Assembly (NCBI GenBank): GCA_040881995.1 | Contig: JBBECD010000204.1 | Span: forward strand, 9,406 to 73,405 | DNA from: JAQCEJ01 sp040881995 | Lineage (GTDB): Bacteria; Planctomycetota; Planctomycetia; Planctomycetales; Planctomycetaceae | Direction: 5' to 3' | DNA length: 64,000 nt | Shown: piece after piece, positions 16,323-25,894 of the stretch | Position numbering within the stretch: the first letter of the stretch is position 1 | Layout of the letters: each line of letters starts with the position of its first letter | Notes under the pieces: generated by a model | The model's database searches: none | What the model was told of the DNA's origin: nothing | The model's input: only the letters and a program-made list of their open reading frames with translations | Program-made: the position numbers and the translations under genes

Positions 16323-17378
16323 TCACGGCCATGTCGCTCTGATCCTCAACCCCACCGCCGGGTCGACCATGACGGACGTTGCGAGGTGGACTCCCTCGGC
16401 ACCGGCCTCCAGGAACGCTTGGAGGTGCTCGGCGGTGCTGACGCCGCCGACGCCGATGAACTTCACGTCGTGTCCGCGACTGGTGGCCTGACGAGCGAGA
16501 AACTCAACTTGCGCGATCGAGGCGGAACGAGTCGCGTCGCCGCAGATGCCGCGGGGTTGGCCGTCGAATTCGAGATCGCCCTGGTCGTTGCGGACGCGGG
16601 CGATCACGCTGTTGGTGCTCGCCCAACCCGAGACGTACGGAGCGACGGCGTCGAGCACTTCGGCGGCCAAATCCAGCTCGGCGAAGTAACCGACTTTCAG
16701 CAGGAACGGGGTCGGACCGATCGCCTGGCGAATTCGCTCGGCGACGCACGCGGCCGATTCCGGCTGCTGATACAACTGCCCGTCGCAGGTCGAGACATTC
16801 GGGCATGAGAAGTTGGCTTCGACGACGTCGGCTCCGCTCTCGACGGCCCACTTCGCGCAGCGGGCGTAATCGTCGGCGAGATCGTCGGTCGTCCAGCCGG
16901 GTTGAATCGTACCGACGACGGAGACCGATAAGATTTTATCGGGCGGAAGTCGTTCGCGAGTCGCGGCGACGTCGCGCCGCCAATAATCGGGCGCTTTCGA
17001 CGGCATGCCGAAGGACACCGCCCACGTGCCGTGCATTTCGGGGGTCTCGTTCAATTCGAGCCCCGCTCCCGCGAGTTGATCGGCGGCGACGGGAATGAGA
17101 TTCGGAGCGGGATAACAGGCCCGTTGGACGCTGCGGACCGTCTTGTACGTCAGCACGTCGAAACCGAGCGAAGCGTAATACAGCACCCACTTGCCGTTGA
17201 GCAGCGGACCGGCGGCGACGCCGAGCGGCGACGCCACCGGCAAGCCAAGAAACGACCACTCACCGGCGATTTCAGGAACCGCGACGTCGATCGGATCGGG
17301 GGCGTGCTCGTAATTCCATTCGTAGGATCGTGACCGGTCGTACCGCGGCAATGTCGAGTGCTTGATGTCGACGGACAT
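16323..17378 (-). CDS. dihydroorotate dehydrogenase-like flavoprotein (class 1 type)
   Basis: 351 residues, a TIM barrel expected to bind FMN. Seen: LGVAAGPLLNGKW near the first strand, ANFSCPNVS with the Cys that acts as base in class 1 enzymes, STNSV, and the C-terminal phosphate-binding region IGVGGVSTAEHLQAFLEAGA followed by GVHLATSVM. It catalyses dihydroorotate to orotate or a related dihydropyrimidine oxidation. The electron acceptor is unknown because no PyrK-like partner is adjacent. The ATG at 17378 is chosen because GGAGGA precedes it at good distance; the in-frame sequence upstream has no homology. Another pyrimidine gene, the dihydroorotase at 27399, lies 10 kb away. Confidence 0.82.
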   Translation of the reverse strand: MSVDIKHSTLPRYDRSRSYEWNYEHAPDPIDVAVPEIAGEWSFLGLPVASPLGVAAGPLLNGKWVLYYASLGFDVLTYKTVRSVQRACYPAPNLIPVAADQLAGAGLELNETPEMHGTWAVSFGMPSKAPDYWRRDVAATRERLPPDKILSVSVVGTIQPGWTTDDLADDYARCAKWAVESGADVVEANFSCPNVSTCDGQLYQQPESAACVAERIRQAIGPTPFLLKVGYFAELDLAAEVLDAVAPYVSGWASTNSVIARVRNDQGDLEFDGQPRGICGDATRSASIAQVEFLARQATSRGHDVKFIGVGGVSTAEHLQAFLEAGAEGVHLATSVMVDPAVGLRIRATWP

Positions 17379-17475
17379 GCGAGTTCCTCCGTCACAAGGG
17401 GATGGCGATGCAATTCCCACGTCAGCGATCTTACGGGAAGCGACGGGCGAGAGTCCAGTTTATTCGCGTATCAGC

Positions 17476-17515
17476 GTTTAGCCGCGACGCGCAGGGCTTC
17501 CGCAGCGGAGCGCTT
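17476..17515. repeat. GTTTAGCCGCGACGCG repeat
   Basis: GTTTAGCCGCGACGCGCAGG continues with GCTTCCGCAGCGGAGCGCTT. A second copy is at 45158-45199 and a shortened inverse one at 16241-16269. It lies in the 185-bp gap between two minus-strand genes. Confidence 0.65.
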
Positions 17516-17563
17516 TCTGCCCATCCCACGAGAACCTTCTCCCAAAGGAAGAAGGCAAAACCA

Positions 17564-18802
17564 TCACCGCGAGGTGCGAAAGATCGCGTAAGGTCGTGTG
17601 GAACGCGTCTCGGTTGAAGTTGTCGTCGTTGCGGCTTCCGGGATGGTGTTCTCGACGGCTGGGGGGACCATCTGCGGTGCGGCTTCGTCGCCGTTGTCGA
17701 AATAGACGTACGGTATCAGCTTGGAGGCGATCTGCGGGTGACGGTAGTAGTGCGGCCACATGTGATGCGAGCCGACCAATCGCGTGACGTCGATCTCGGC
17801 GATCTGCGAGGCGGGATAGCCGATGCGTGCAACGTCTCGACTGGTGAATCCCGAGGTCGCGACGGCCTGGCGGGCGAACGGGGCCCGCAACGGGTAAAAC
17901 GCCAAGGCGATGTCTCTGCGATTGATGAGATTGACGAGACGTTCGGTGCGGCAGAGGGCGCGGTCGTATCGCTGGCCGGGATTCAGCCAGTGATGATCGA
18001 TGGCTCCCGCGGCGAAGATCAGATGGAAGCGCCGTGCGGGATCGCAATCGGCGACGTAACGATTCTGAACGCAGCCTCCGCCGAGCAGATGCATCGCCGA
18101 GACGGCGGTCCGCGTGCCGTGGCTGTGGCCGAGGATCGTCACCGGCTGCGTCGGGGGGAAATGAGAAATCAACGTCGCCAGATGCACGCCGTTGTATTCG
18201 GCCATGCGTCCCAGTTTGGTGATGGTGAGATGCGGGATCGGAAAGACCGAAGTGTCGCTCGGCCAACTGAAGAACACGATTTGCACGGGCTGATCGGGAC
18301 ACGCCGCTCGCAGCCAGCGGTAACTGTGATACGATTGCTGGCAGACGTCCTCCCAGCCGACGAAGCTGCCGTGCACGACGACGCACACGGGATACTGAGG
18401 ATCGAGCGAGGCCTGAAATTCAGCCGCATCGCCGGGACGAAGGCAACCTTCGGCATCGCGATAGCGAAAGAAGTCGAAGCAGCAGCCCCAGTCGCATTGC
18501 TTGCCCGTCTGAGGGCATTCGCGGCTGCTCACGATCCAGTAATCGGGACGGCAATGGTCGCCGAGCGAGACGTCGCCGACGGCGACCGGGGTCTCCGTAG
18601 CGGGTGAAATCTGCGGGCCGACGCCGTCTTGAGCCTGCGATATCCGCGGCAGGGGAGCGGGAACGTTTTGTGCATCGGCACGCGTCGCCGCCGAAAACAG
18701 CAGCGTCCAACCGGTGACGACGAAGGCGGCGAGACCGCGCGCGAATTCGGTTCGGCGACGGGGAGCAGGCAAAGCGGGGTGAGGGCGTATCTGTATTTGC
18801 AT
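17564..18802 (-). CDS. exported alpha/beta hydrolase (DUF900-like)
   Basis: 412 residues. N-terminal signal peptide (TGWTLLFSAATRADA) then a Cys-rich segment (CDWGCCFDFFRYRD) and an alpha/beta hydrolase core: VCVVVHGSFVGWED (oxyanion strand), FFSWPSD, and the nucleophile elbow GHSHGTR with Ser227. The pattern of VHG, SWPS and GHS-x-G resembles DUF900-type hydrolases. The substrate is unknown. His residues near the C-terminus (SHHMWPHYY) could complete the triad. ATG at 18802 is taken; a TTG four codons upstream would be an alternative. No operon partner is obvious, as 490 bases separate it from the next gene. Confidence 0.72.
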   Translation of the reverse strand: MQIQIRPHPALPAPRRRTEFARGLAAFVVTGWTLLFSAATRADAQNVPAPLPRISQAQDGVGPQISPATETPVAVGDVSLGDHCRPDYWIVSSRECPQTGKQCDWGCCFDFFRYRDAEGCLRPGDAAEFQASLDPQYPVCVVVHGSFVGWEDVCQQSYHSYRWLRAACPDQPVQIVFFSWPSDTSVFPIPHLTITKLGRMAEYNGVHLATLISHFPPTQPVTILGHSHGTRTAVSAMHLLGGGCVQNRYVADCDPARRFHLIFAAGAIDHHWLNPGQRYDRALCRTERLVNLINRRDIALAFYPLRAPFARQAVATSGFTSRDVARIGYPASQIAEIDVTRLVGSHHMWPHYYRHPQIASKLIPYVYFDNGDEAAPQMVPPAVENTIPEAATTTTSTETRSTRPYAIFRTSR

Positions 18803-19297
18803 GATCGATTTCAACGGTTAAGAACGAGAGTATGGTCGTCCTGCTGCGATGGATGCGGGGCGTGATGATCGAGGGATGTCATCCGCACGGGTCTTTCAGC
18901 GTTGTCGCGTCGTCCGCGGTCATCGTCGTTGACGGAACGGGTTCGTCACGCGAACCCTCAAGGCAGGTGTTGTGAAGGCGGGTTGTCGGCAGGCGCGGGC
19001 ATGCACCTTTGAGATTCCGATCGCGCGTACGACGCGAGCATCGGGAATTCGAGGCTTCACAACCATAGCTCAAACGCGGTCGCCAAGAATTCAAGGCGGC
19101 CGGATATGCAGACGGACGGACGATGGAGACTGATGAACGACTCAAAAGGATCGGGTTGTATGAATGATTTGCGGTGCAGCGGTTGTGCCCGGAAACCGGC
19201 CGGCATCTGTCCGCCGGTCGAGAACCGTGGACGTCCTTCCCCGAGCGGTTGACCTAATTGTCGACGCCGCATGTCGGAAGAGTCGAGGCGAAACGGC
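18803..19297. other. intergenic, no gene supported
   Basis: Short open frames occur on both strands, but none has a ribosome-binding site with a recognisable product. It must contain the promoter of the alpha/beta hydrolase gene (minus strand) and the 3' end region of the next minus-strand gene. No clear repeat or hairpin seen. Confidence 0.5.
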
Positions 19298-20215
19298 TTA
19301 TTGCGGTTCGCCCTCTGGCTCTTCGTCCGCGCCTTCGGCGGAATCGGACTCTTCGTCGCCGGCGTTGTCTTGCGGATCAGCCGGCGTCTCTTCCTGATCG
19401 GCAGGAGCTTCAACGGGCATTTCGGCCGGCGGCGCGATGGTTCCGTCGTCGGCGCGGTACAGCCATGCGGCCTCGCCTTCGGTGCGAATTTCTTTTTCGA
19501 AGAGATCGAGTTCATCACCCGGTCGCCAATAGCGCTGCCGCACGGTCTTTCTCAACATCAGCATGTTTCCCTCGGGACCTTCAGCGGCGACGTAGGCGTT
19601 CGTAAACCCGGTCATGTAGACCGTGAAGAGATCCGCCTCGGGATCGACGTTACGCCAGATGGCGACGCCGTAGATCATGTTTTCCGGCCGTTCTCCCTTC
19701 GGTGCGGCTTCGGGGACCGGTTGAATCAGTTCGATGCTGTTGAACAGCCGGTGACGTTCCCGCTTGATGATGGCCGCTTGAGCTTCGGGAATGATCTCGT
19801 CGACGTAGACTTCCTGCCGGTCGTTATCGCTGGTGACCAGCGTCAATTCGGGCATGAACATATCCTTGCCGCGCGGCGGATCGAGTTTGTTGACGGGGAC
19901 GTTTTCGCGTTGTTTCTGCTCGACGCCCGGATTCCAGGCGCGGTACACGAGGTAGGTGATTCTCGTCGGTTCTTTCTTGCCCGTGACGGGATCGGTCACG
20001 TCGACGGAGATCATGCGCAGCGGTTTGAACTCGATGTTGAACGTCCATAAGTTCGGCTGACGAGCCAACTCCTCGCCGGAGGTCGACGCCATGATCCGGT
20101 ATTCAAAACCGCGATTGAGTTGGTCCTGGGCCGACACTAGCGACACCGAACTCGACAGCAGCGTCAGCAGCACGGGAACGAATATCCAATTTTTCTTCTT
20201 CAAAACGAGAGTCAT
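19298..20215 (-). CDS. exported protein of unknown function with acidic tail
   Basis: 305 residues. A signal peptide (KKKNWIFVPVLLTLLSSSVS, cleaved near VSA-Q) precedes a soluble domain with FEYRIMASTSGEE, TRITYLVYRAWNPG and GVAIWRNVDPEADLFTVY. The last 45 residues are Glu/Asp/Pro-rich with EEPEGEPQ at the end and look disordered. I recall similar proteins only from planctomycetes and do not know a function. ATG at 20213-20215 fits the signal peptide; the GTG further upstream would bury it. It lies alone between two spaces of about 350-490 bases. Confidence 0.7.
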   Translation of the reverse strand: MTLVLKKKNWIFVPVLLTLLSSSVSLVSAQDQLNRGFEYRIMASTSGEELARQPNLWTFNIEFKPLRMISVDVTDPVTGKKEPTRITYLVYRAWNPGVEQKQRENVPVNKLDPPRGKDMFMPELTLVTSDNDRQEVYVDEIIPEAQAAIIKRERHRLFNSIELIQPVPEAAPKGERPENMIYGVAIWRNVDPEADLFTVYMTGFTNAYVAAEGPEGNMLMLRKTVRQRYWRPGDELDLFEKEIRTEGEAAWLYRADDGTIAPPAEMPVEAPADQEETPADPQDNAGDEESDSAEGADEEPEGEPQ

Positions 20216-20566
20216 GACTGCGGCTTTCTGTTGCAGACGCTTTGGCGACACCACACTATCCACTATATCATCGGCGAAAAATGAGGGTCAAGGTGCTGCC
20301 TGAATTCTCAGGAAAGTCGGTGAAAGAAACATGCCCCCCTCGGGAGGCCCGAAAACGCCGATTGAGGAAACCCTTCGGCCCCAACTTCGTTCGCCATTTG
20401 TGACGATTCGGCAAGAATTCGAGGTCATTTCGCCTGTATCGATGACCGGCGGATGCGCGACGCCGTCGCCGAGAAGGTCGGCCGGCGGGCCTTTGCGGAT
20501 ATTTTCTCGATCCGCGCGATTATTCGGGATGTTCGCGTTCGACCGACAGCACCGAAAAACCGCCGC
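20216..20566. other. intergenic between two minus-strand genes, nothing clear
   Basis: About 350 bases with the presumed promoter of the secreted-protein gene and the 3' region of the kinase gene. No repeat, RNA or gene recognised. Confidence 0.4.
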
Positions 20567-22018
20567 CTAATAAAAATCCCGCTGCGTGAGCAGTTTTTCG
20601 ACGGCATCCGCCTGGGCTCCGGCTTCGAGCACGCTCCGGCGAATCTCCAATGGATCGATGGTCGACAGCGGATACGTGTCGATCAGCACGAACATCTGCC
20701 GGCCTTCAATCTCGTGAATTGCGAGTCCGCCGTGCAAAATTTCGGCGTTGAGTTTCAATGCCTGCTCGTAAAACGAACCGTCGGCTTCGCAGCAGATGCT
20801 GTAGATCTTGACGGCGTCTTGACCCGGTTCGGACTGTTGAATCTCCAGACAGACTCGTTGCGTCCGGTTGCCGGGCGTCTTCAGCGTCAGGAGCAGTCCT
20901 TTGTCGGTTTTCTTCCAATTCACGGCGTCCGACTCATCTTCGCGAAAGGCTTCTCGACACAACGATTCGAGATCGCGATGCTCGCCGAGAATCGCTTCAA
21001 GCAGGTGCAGCGCTTCGACGCCGTCCTTCGGCCGCATGATGCGGGAGGGGGACATCAGCAGATGCAGACATTCGCAGAATTCCAGCGGAATATCGGGAAA
21101 TTCGTCGCGCAGGTTAGGCAGCGACGCCGATTGAATCGCGTCGATCAACTGCGAAAGCGTCTGCCCCGAGAACGGCGCCCGGCCGGTCATCAGCACGAAA
21201 TAACAGACGCCGAGAGCGTACACGTCGCTGCTGGTCGTCGCGGTCTCGCCGGCAAATAATTCGGGCGCCATGTAGTGAGGAGTTCCGATCAATCGGCGGA
21301 CGTCGTTGTTCGCCGGCGTGTTGACCAGCCGTTTGGCGAGCCCGAAATCGCCGATCTTGGCAATCGACTGCCGCGTCAGCAGCACGTTGTCGAGTTTCAG
21401 ATCGCGGTGCACGATTCCCGTGCGGTGCGCCTCGGCGAGTCCGCGGGCGATTTGAATCAGCATTTCCGTGGCGCCGAGCGGATGCAGTCGGCCGTGAGTT
21501 TGCAGATATTGCTGCAGCGATCCGCCGGGAAGAAATTCCATTTCGAGGAAGAACATGCCGTCCGCCTCGCCGATGGCGTGCGTGGTGACGATGTGCGGAT
21601 GATTGAGCGCGGCGGCGGAACGCCCTTCGTGCATAAAGCGGTCGAGGTAATCGTCGTCGAGCGACGAAAACTGGGGGTCGAGGACTTTGACGGCGCAATG
21701 CCGACCCAGATCGAGATGCCGGGCAAGGTAAACCTGGCCCATTCCGCCGCGACCCAGCAACGATTCGCATTCATAGACGTGCAGGGTGGTGCCGAGCAAA
21801 GGATCGGCGGAGGCCAGGGCGGATGATTCGCCTTCGGCCCGTTCGAGCAGCGAAGCGGCATCCCCGTCCGCGAGGTTGAACTCCAAAGTGTCCATAAAGC
21901 GATAACTGGGAACCGTCTGTAAGGGCGCGCGGCAGCGGGGACACTCGCCGGCGGGCAAACCGGGCGTGAAACACCGATTGCACGCAACACAGTAGAGAGA
22001 CAGATTCTCCTGTGGCAT
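20567..22018 (-). CDS. Ser/Thr protein kinase with N-terminal zinc ribbon
   Basis: 483 residues. Starts with a zinc-ribbon-like pair, C10-x2-C13 and C26-x2-C29. The kinase domain follows (about 80-350): glycine loop GRGGMGQVY, Lys111 in AVKVLD, HRDLKLDN with Asp206, DFG at 224-226, APE at 251-253. All catalytic elements are present, so it should be active. The C-terminal 110 residues form a separate alpha/beta domain (GLLLTLKTPGNR, AEILHGGLAIHEIEGR) that resembles YbjN/type III chaperone-like folds, which I offer tentatively. No transmembrane helix, so it is cytoplasmic. Such zinc-ribbon kinases are numerous in planctomycetes; targets are unknown. Confidence 0.9.
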   Translation of the reverse strand: MPQENLSLYCVACNRCFTPGLPAGECPRCRAPLQTVPSYRFMDTLEFNLADGDAASLLERAEGESSALASADPLLGTTLHVYECESLLGRGGMGQVYLARHLDLGRHCAVKVLDPQFSSLDDDYLDRFMHEGRSAAALNHPHIVTTHAIGEADGMFFLEMEFLPGGSLQQYLQTHGRLHPLGATEMLIQIARGLAEAHRTGIVHRDLKLDNVLLTRQSIAKIGDFGLAKRLVNTPANNDVRRLIGTPHYMAPELFAGETATTSSDVYALGVCYFVLMTGRAPFSGQTLSQLIDAIQSASLPNLRDEFPDIPLEFCECLHLLMSPSRIMRPKDGVEALHLLEAILGEHRDLESLCREAFREDESDAVNWKKTDKGLLLTLKTPGNRTQRVCLEIQQSEPGQDAVKIYSICCEADGSFYEQALKLNAEILHGGLAIHEIEGRQMFVLIDTYPLSTIDPLEIRRSVLEAGAQADAVEKLLTQRDFY

Positions 22019-22499
22019 CAGCTCAGTTCCTCGGGGAAGCCTCTCGGATCAATTTTTGCAGGGAAAGATTTCCCGATTCGATTTTCGTCTCAAATCGCGA
22101 CGATTTTATTGGCGGTTTGAGGTTAAATTCGCGTAATACGTTATAAAGGGAAGCGGGCTGCGCGAGAGAACTCAGCACGGCGGGAGGGAGCTTGGCCGTT
22201 CGCAGATTCTTCCGCTAAAAAGTTTGACCGCGGGCACTCGCCTCGTTAGAGTGGATTGTACACGAAATGATTCCCGTCTGCACCAGAATTTGGAATTCTT
22301 GTCACCGTGAAGGATTGCGGCAATTCCTTTCGTCCCTTAACTCGCGTGGACGTTCAATTCATGTTTTCCGGGCCGTCATTCGACGTGGGCTCGCTGTTTC
22401 CCTGTGGTCGGGCTGGTTCACATTTTTTTCAATCCCGCGTCGTGTGAACGTCTCGAATGATGCGGCGACGATTTTCTTTTTATGAGAGGTCACCGACCT
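22019..22499. other. divergent promoter region between kinase and CPBP genes
   Basis: 480 bases separating divergently transcribed genes, so it should hold two promoters. TATAAA with a weak TTGAGG upstream is seen near 22118-22148. A small palindrome GGGAAA-GA-TTTCCC lies near 22060. No gene supported. Confidence 0.4.
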
Positions 22500-23801
22500 A
22501 TGGACGACCTGAACTCTGATCTCCGGCCGGAAACCTCGAATCCTACCGATCAGTCGCCCGCGCGGCCGACCGATGCCATAACCGATGGTATCGGGCAAAC
22601 GCCAATGGCCGCATCCGCTGTTCCGGTTGAATTGGCCGTGGTCGAAGACGAAGCGAGCGTCGTCTACAGTAATCCGCCGCGTCCGTTCCGAGGCCCGGGA
22701 ATCTGGGGGGCGGCGGCATGGATGCTCACGTTCTTGGTGATTCAACTCGGCGCCTCGCTGCTGGTCATGGTCGTCCTCGCGGCGAGTTTCTTCCTGAATA
22801 CCGACCTGTCGACGTTGACCGAACAGGAAATTCGAAGTTACGTCACCGACATGGCCATCGATCCGCGCAACATGACCGCCCTGATTTGCGGCACGCTCTG
22901 CGTTAGTGCGATTCTTAATTCGCTGATGATCTGGTGGAGGCTCGGGACTTCCGGCCGCTCGACGCTGGGACTGCGCCGCTTGCCGGTCGGGCAGGCGGTC
23001 TGCATCATGCTGATGGTGCTGCCGCTGAGTATGATCGGCTCGAAATTGTATTTGGTCGGTGAAGTCTCCTGGCAGGAGTTGATTTCGCAGTTCCCCCACG
23101 GTTTCGATCTGAGTTCGCTGAAGTCGATGGATACGATCGCCGTCATGTCGAATGAGTTGTCGTTGCCCTGGATGATGTTCCTGTTTGCGCTGTTGCCGGC
23201 GGTCAGCGAAGAATTGATGTTCCGCGGTTTTATCGGCCGCGGACTGACGGAACGCTGGGGCCGGGTGACGGGAGTGCTGCTGACGACGTGGTTCTTTGCC
23301 ATGATGCACGGTTATCCGCCGCATATGCTGGCGCTGATTCCCCTAAGCATTATGATTCACGACGTGTATCTGGTGACGAAGAGCTTCTGGGCGCCGGTAT
23401 TGATGCACTTTACGAATAACGCCTTGGCGGTGATCGTGTTGTCGCTGCACGTGGACGACCCGGTGCTCAACGCGCAGAGCAATGTGGACATTTCGCCGCC
23501 GATGATCTTCGCTTCGCTCAGTTGCGTCTTGGCGCTCGCCGCGTTGATTCGGGCGTTGCAACGTCAACCGGGCCTGCACACCGGTTCGGTGCCCCGGTTG
23601 ATTGGCAATCTCGAAGAGTCCGGCGAACACGCCGTCACGTCGCACGGCCATATCGCCACGATGCAAAATCACGTGTCGCTGCAGCTCGATGCGCTCACGC
23701 AAACGGCGCTGGAGCACATCCGCATCAAACGCCTGCTGGCGCTCGCGACGATCTCGGTGATGTTGTTCGGCATCGCCTGCTTCAATTTCGCGGCGGTGTG
23801 A
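22500..23801 (+). CDS. CPBP-family intramembrane metalloprotease
   Basis: 433 residues with about eight hydrophobic segments. The CPBP (CAAX protease and bacteriocin-processing, Abi) signature is complete: EELMFRGFIGR (motif 1, Glu-Glu and Arg), FFAMMHG (motif 2, His) and HFTNN (motif 3, His and Asn). These proteins cleave peptides within the membrane. Some protect against bacteriocins and others process signals; no target can be assigned here. The first 70 residues are cytoplasmic and Pro-rich, an extension beyond the core family. ATG at 22500 has GAGAGG upstream; a start 18 bases earlier has none. One extra hydrophobic helix lies at the C-terminus. Confidence 0.88.
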   Translation: MDDLNSDLRPETSNPTDQSPARPTDAITDGIGQTPMAASAVPVELAVVEDEASVVYSNPPRPFRGPGIWGAAAWMLTFLVIQLGASLLVMVVLAASFFLNTDLSTLTEQEIRSYVTDMAIDPRNMTALICGTLCVSAILNSLMIWWRLGTSGRSTLGLRRLPVGQAVCIMLMVLPLSMIGSKLYLVGEVSWQELISQFPHGFDLSSLKSMDTIAVMSNELSLPWMMFLFALLPAVSEELMFRGFIGRGLTERWGRVTGVLLTTWFFAMMHGYPPHMLALIPLSIMIHDVYLVTKSFWAPVLMHFTNNALAVIVLSLHVDDPVLNAQSNVDISPPMIFASLSCVLALAALIRALQRQPGLHTGSVPRLIGNLEESGEHAVTSHGHIATMQNHVSLQLDALTQTALEHIRIKRLLALATISVMLFGIACFNFAAV

Positions 23802-24335
23802 ACTTGTCAAGCTGCGTGTTTCGTTCTAATTCTCCGTCGCCCGCCCGGCGAGGCCGGGGTGGGGATGCCTCGTGACGGAGTCAAAACTCTACCCTATGCG
23901 ACGACATCGACGCCCGCTAAAATGGTGTGGTCAGTACACGGATGAATCCGCGCGCTGAACGCGTTGAAATGGTAAGCCGAAGCGTCAGTTTTGAAGTTGC
24001 ACTTTTCAACGGTCTTATCGGAATGACTTTGTCTTGCGCTCCGAAGGGGCACCAACATAATAGCCCAGGGCAAAGTGAAGCGGCGATTAGCCGCGAACGA
24101 CGCCCTGGGTCCGCCGGCCCGAGAAATTTAAGCCCTGTAAGGGCGGCACATCGACTGCAAAATCGGGGTTGTTTTGCCCCTCCGGGGCTCTGCGATCGCG
24201 GGGTGATCGTTCCCCCGGGCTTCGCCCGGGGCTGATTTGTGGTTGGTCTTTCAGGCCGTAAGAATCGACGGACAAGTCTGCCGAACCGTTGGATACTCCC
24301 GTGAGCTATTAGCAAGACAGAGGTCTCACACCGCA
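23802..24335. repeat. intergenic region with a dispersed palindromic element (24040-24240)
   Basis: About 530 bases with no gene. From 24040 to 24240 it contains AGGGCAAAGTGAAGCGGCG, AGCCCTGTAAGGGC, CCCCTCCGGGGC and CCCGGGCTTCGCCCGGG in series. This layout, which gives false peptides such as RAPEGQNNPDF on the minus strand, is familiar to me from repeated non-coding elements of planctomycetes and relatives. The rest (23802-24039) shows a short GC-rich palindrome only. Confidence 0.55.
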
Positions 24336-25751
24336 ATGGAATCGCTGCCAATTATCGATCGTGCTCAAGACGTCTCATCGGCCGATGAAACCGGGATGTC
24401 TAAAGGAACGTACGCCTTCGTCAGTCTGGGATGTCCCAAAAATCTCGTCGATAGCGAAAAAATGCTGGGGACGCTGGCGCTGGATGGCTACAGCCTCGTC
24501 TCCGAACCGGCGGGGGCCGATTTTGTAATCGTCAATACCTGCGGCTTTATCGAAAGTTCCCGGCAGTAATCGAAAGCCGTTATTCACGAAATGCTAGACC
24601 TGAAACGACAGGGGAAAACCAAAGGGGTGATCGTCGCCGGCTGTCTCCCCGAACGGATCGGCCCGGCGTTGCTCGATGAACTCCCCGAAATCGACCATAT
24701 CGTCGGGGTCTTCGGACGCGATGAAATCACCCGCGTCGCCGACCGTCTGATCGGCGGAGCCCGCGAGCAGCGGACGCTGTTCCGCCCCGCTCCGATTCGC
24801 GCGATGGACGACCGCGCCCGGTTGCGGCTGACGCCGTCGCATTATGCGTATCTCAAAATCTCCGAGGGCTGCGACCGCACATGCACGTTCTGCTCGATTC
24901 CGAAAATGCGGGGCAAACATATCACCAAGCCGATCGAAATGGTGATCGCCGAGGCCCGCGAACTCGTTAACGACGGCGTGAAAGAACTGATTCTCGTCGC
25001 GCAAGACACGACCTATTACGGCCTCGATTTGTACGGCGAAGTTAAACTCGCCGAAATGTTACGGCAGCTCGAACGGATCGACGGCCTGACGTGGATTCGG
25101 CTGATGTATCTGTATCCGATTCACTTCACGCAGGAGTTGATCGGGACGATTGCGAATTCCAGCAAAATCCTGCCATACCTCGACATGCCGCTTCAGCACA
25201 TCAACGATACGATGCTCAAGCGCATGCAGCGCCGCGTGAACCGCGAGCGGAGCGTCGCCTTGCTCGATCAATTGCGGGCAACGATTCCCAATCTGGTGCT
25301 CCGCACGACGTTCATTGCCGGCTTCCCGGGCGAGACCGACGCCCAATTCGAGGAACTCAAGGACTTCGTCGCGGAAATGAAATTTCAGCGACTGGGAGTT
25401 TTCACCTACTCGATCGAACCGGGGACTCCGGCGGTCAAACTTTCAGACCACGTTCCCGAAGAGGTGAAAGAAGCCCGCCGCGACGAACTCATGGAACTGC
25501 AACAGGAAATCGCGTTCGAGTTCGCGGATTCGCTGATCGGCTACGAACTCGACGTGCTCGTCGATGACGAAGTCGAACCGGGGCTATGGGTCGGCCGGAC
25601 GTTTGCCGATGCACCGGAAATCGACTCCACGGTGTTCATTTCCGGCGAAGGGCTGTCGGTAGGTGAATTTGTACCGGTTGAGATCATGGCGCGGGACGAT
25701 TACGATCTCGTCGGAAACGCGACCGACAATGAGATTTTTTCTGCGTCGTGA
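24336..25751 (+). pseudogene. rimO: rimO, ribosomal protein S12 methylthiotransferase, interrupted by in-frame TAA
   Basis: The whole gene is readable in a single frame except for TAA at 24567-24569 (codon 78). Before it: SLGCPKNLVDSE and VNTCGFIES, two of the three N-terminal cluster cysteines. After it: AGCLPER (third), the radical SAM motif CDRTCTFC, LPYLDMPLQH, and a C-terminal TRAM domain. Related proteins have Gln-Glu-Ser at the break, so TAA most simply replaces GAA by one G-to-T change. If real, the enzyme cannot be made whole: the downstream part could start at ATG 24591 but would lack two cluster ligands. A sequencing or assembly error is a fair alternative because everything else is intact. 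RimO modifies an Asp of S12 and is not essential in bacteria tested. Confidence 0.85.
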
Positions 25752-25894
25752 ACGCCGTCGGGTGGCTGTGGTCGGTCGCTTCGACCGCCCACTGTGATTG
25801 CGCGGAAAGCTGGGGGCTCGAAGACTCGACCCCAGCCACCCCGACTTCCCAACGATAAGATTGAAACGATGACGAAACCAATCAGCCGGGAATT

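Noticed and set aside
18879..19145. 88-codon minus-strand frame in the 18803-19297 gap
   Set aside because: Arg/Ser/Thr-rich random-like composition, no start context, no domain.
24087..24275. 62-codon open frame with RAPEGQNN-like product
   Set aside because: This peptide is a known-looking by-product of a dispersed non-coding repeat; there is no ribosome-binding site.
24567..24593. Programmed recoding or selenocysteine at the rimO stop
   Set aside because: The codon is TAA, not TGA, no hairpin typical of recoding lies just after it, and RimO has no such residue in other bacteria as far as I know.
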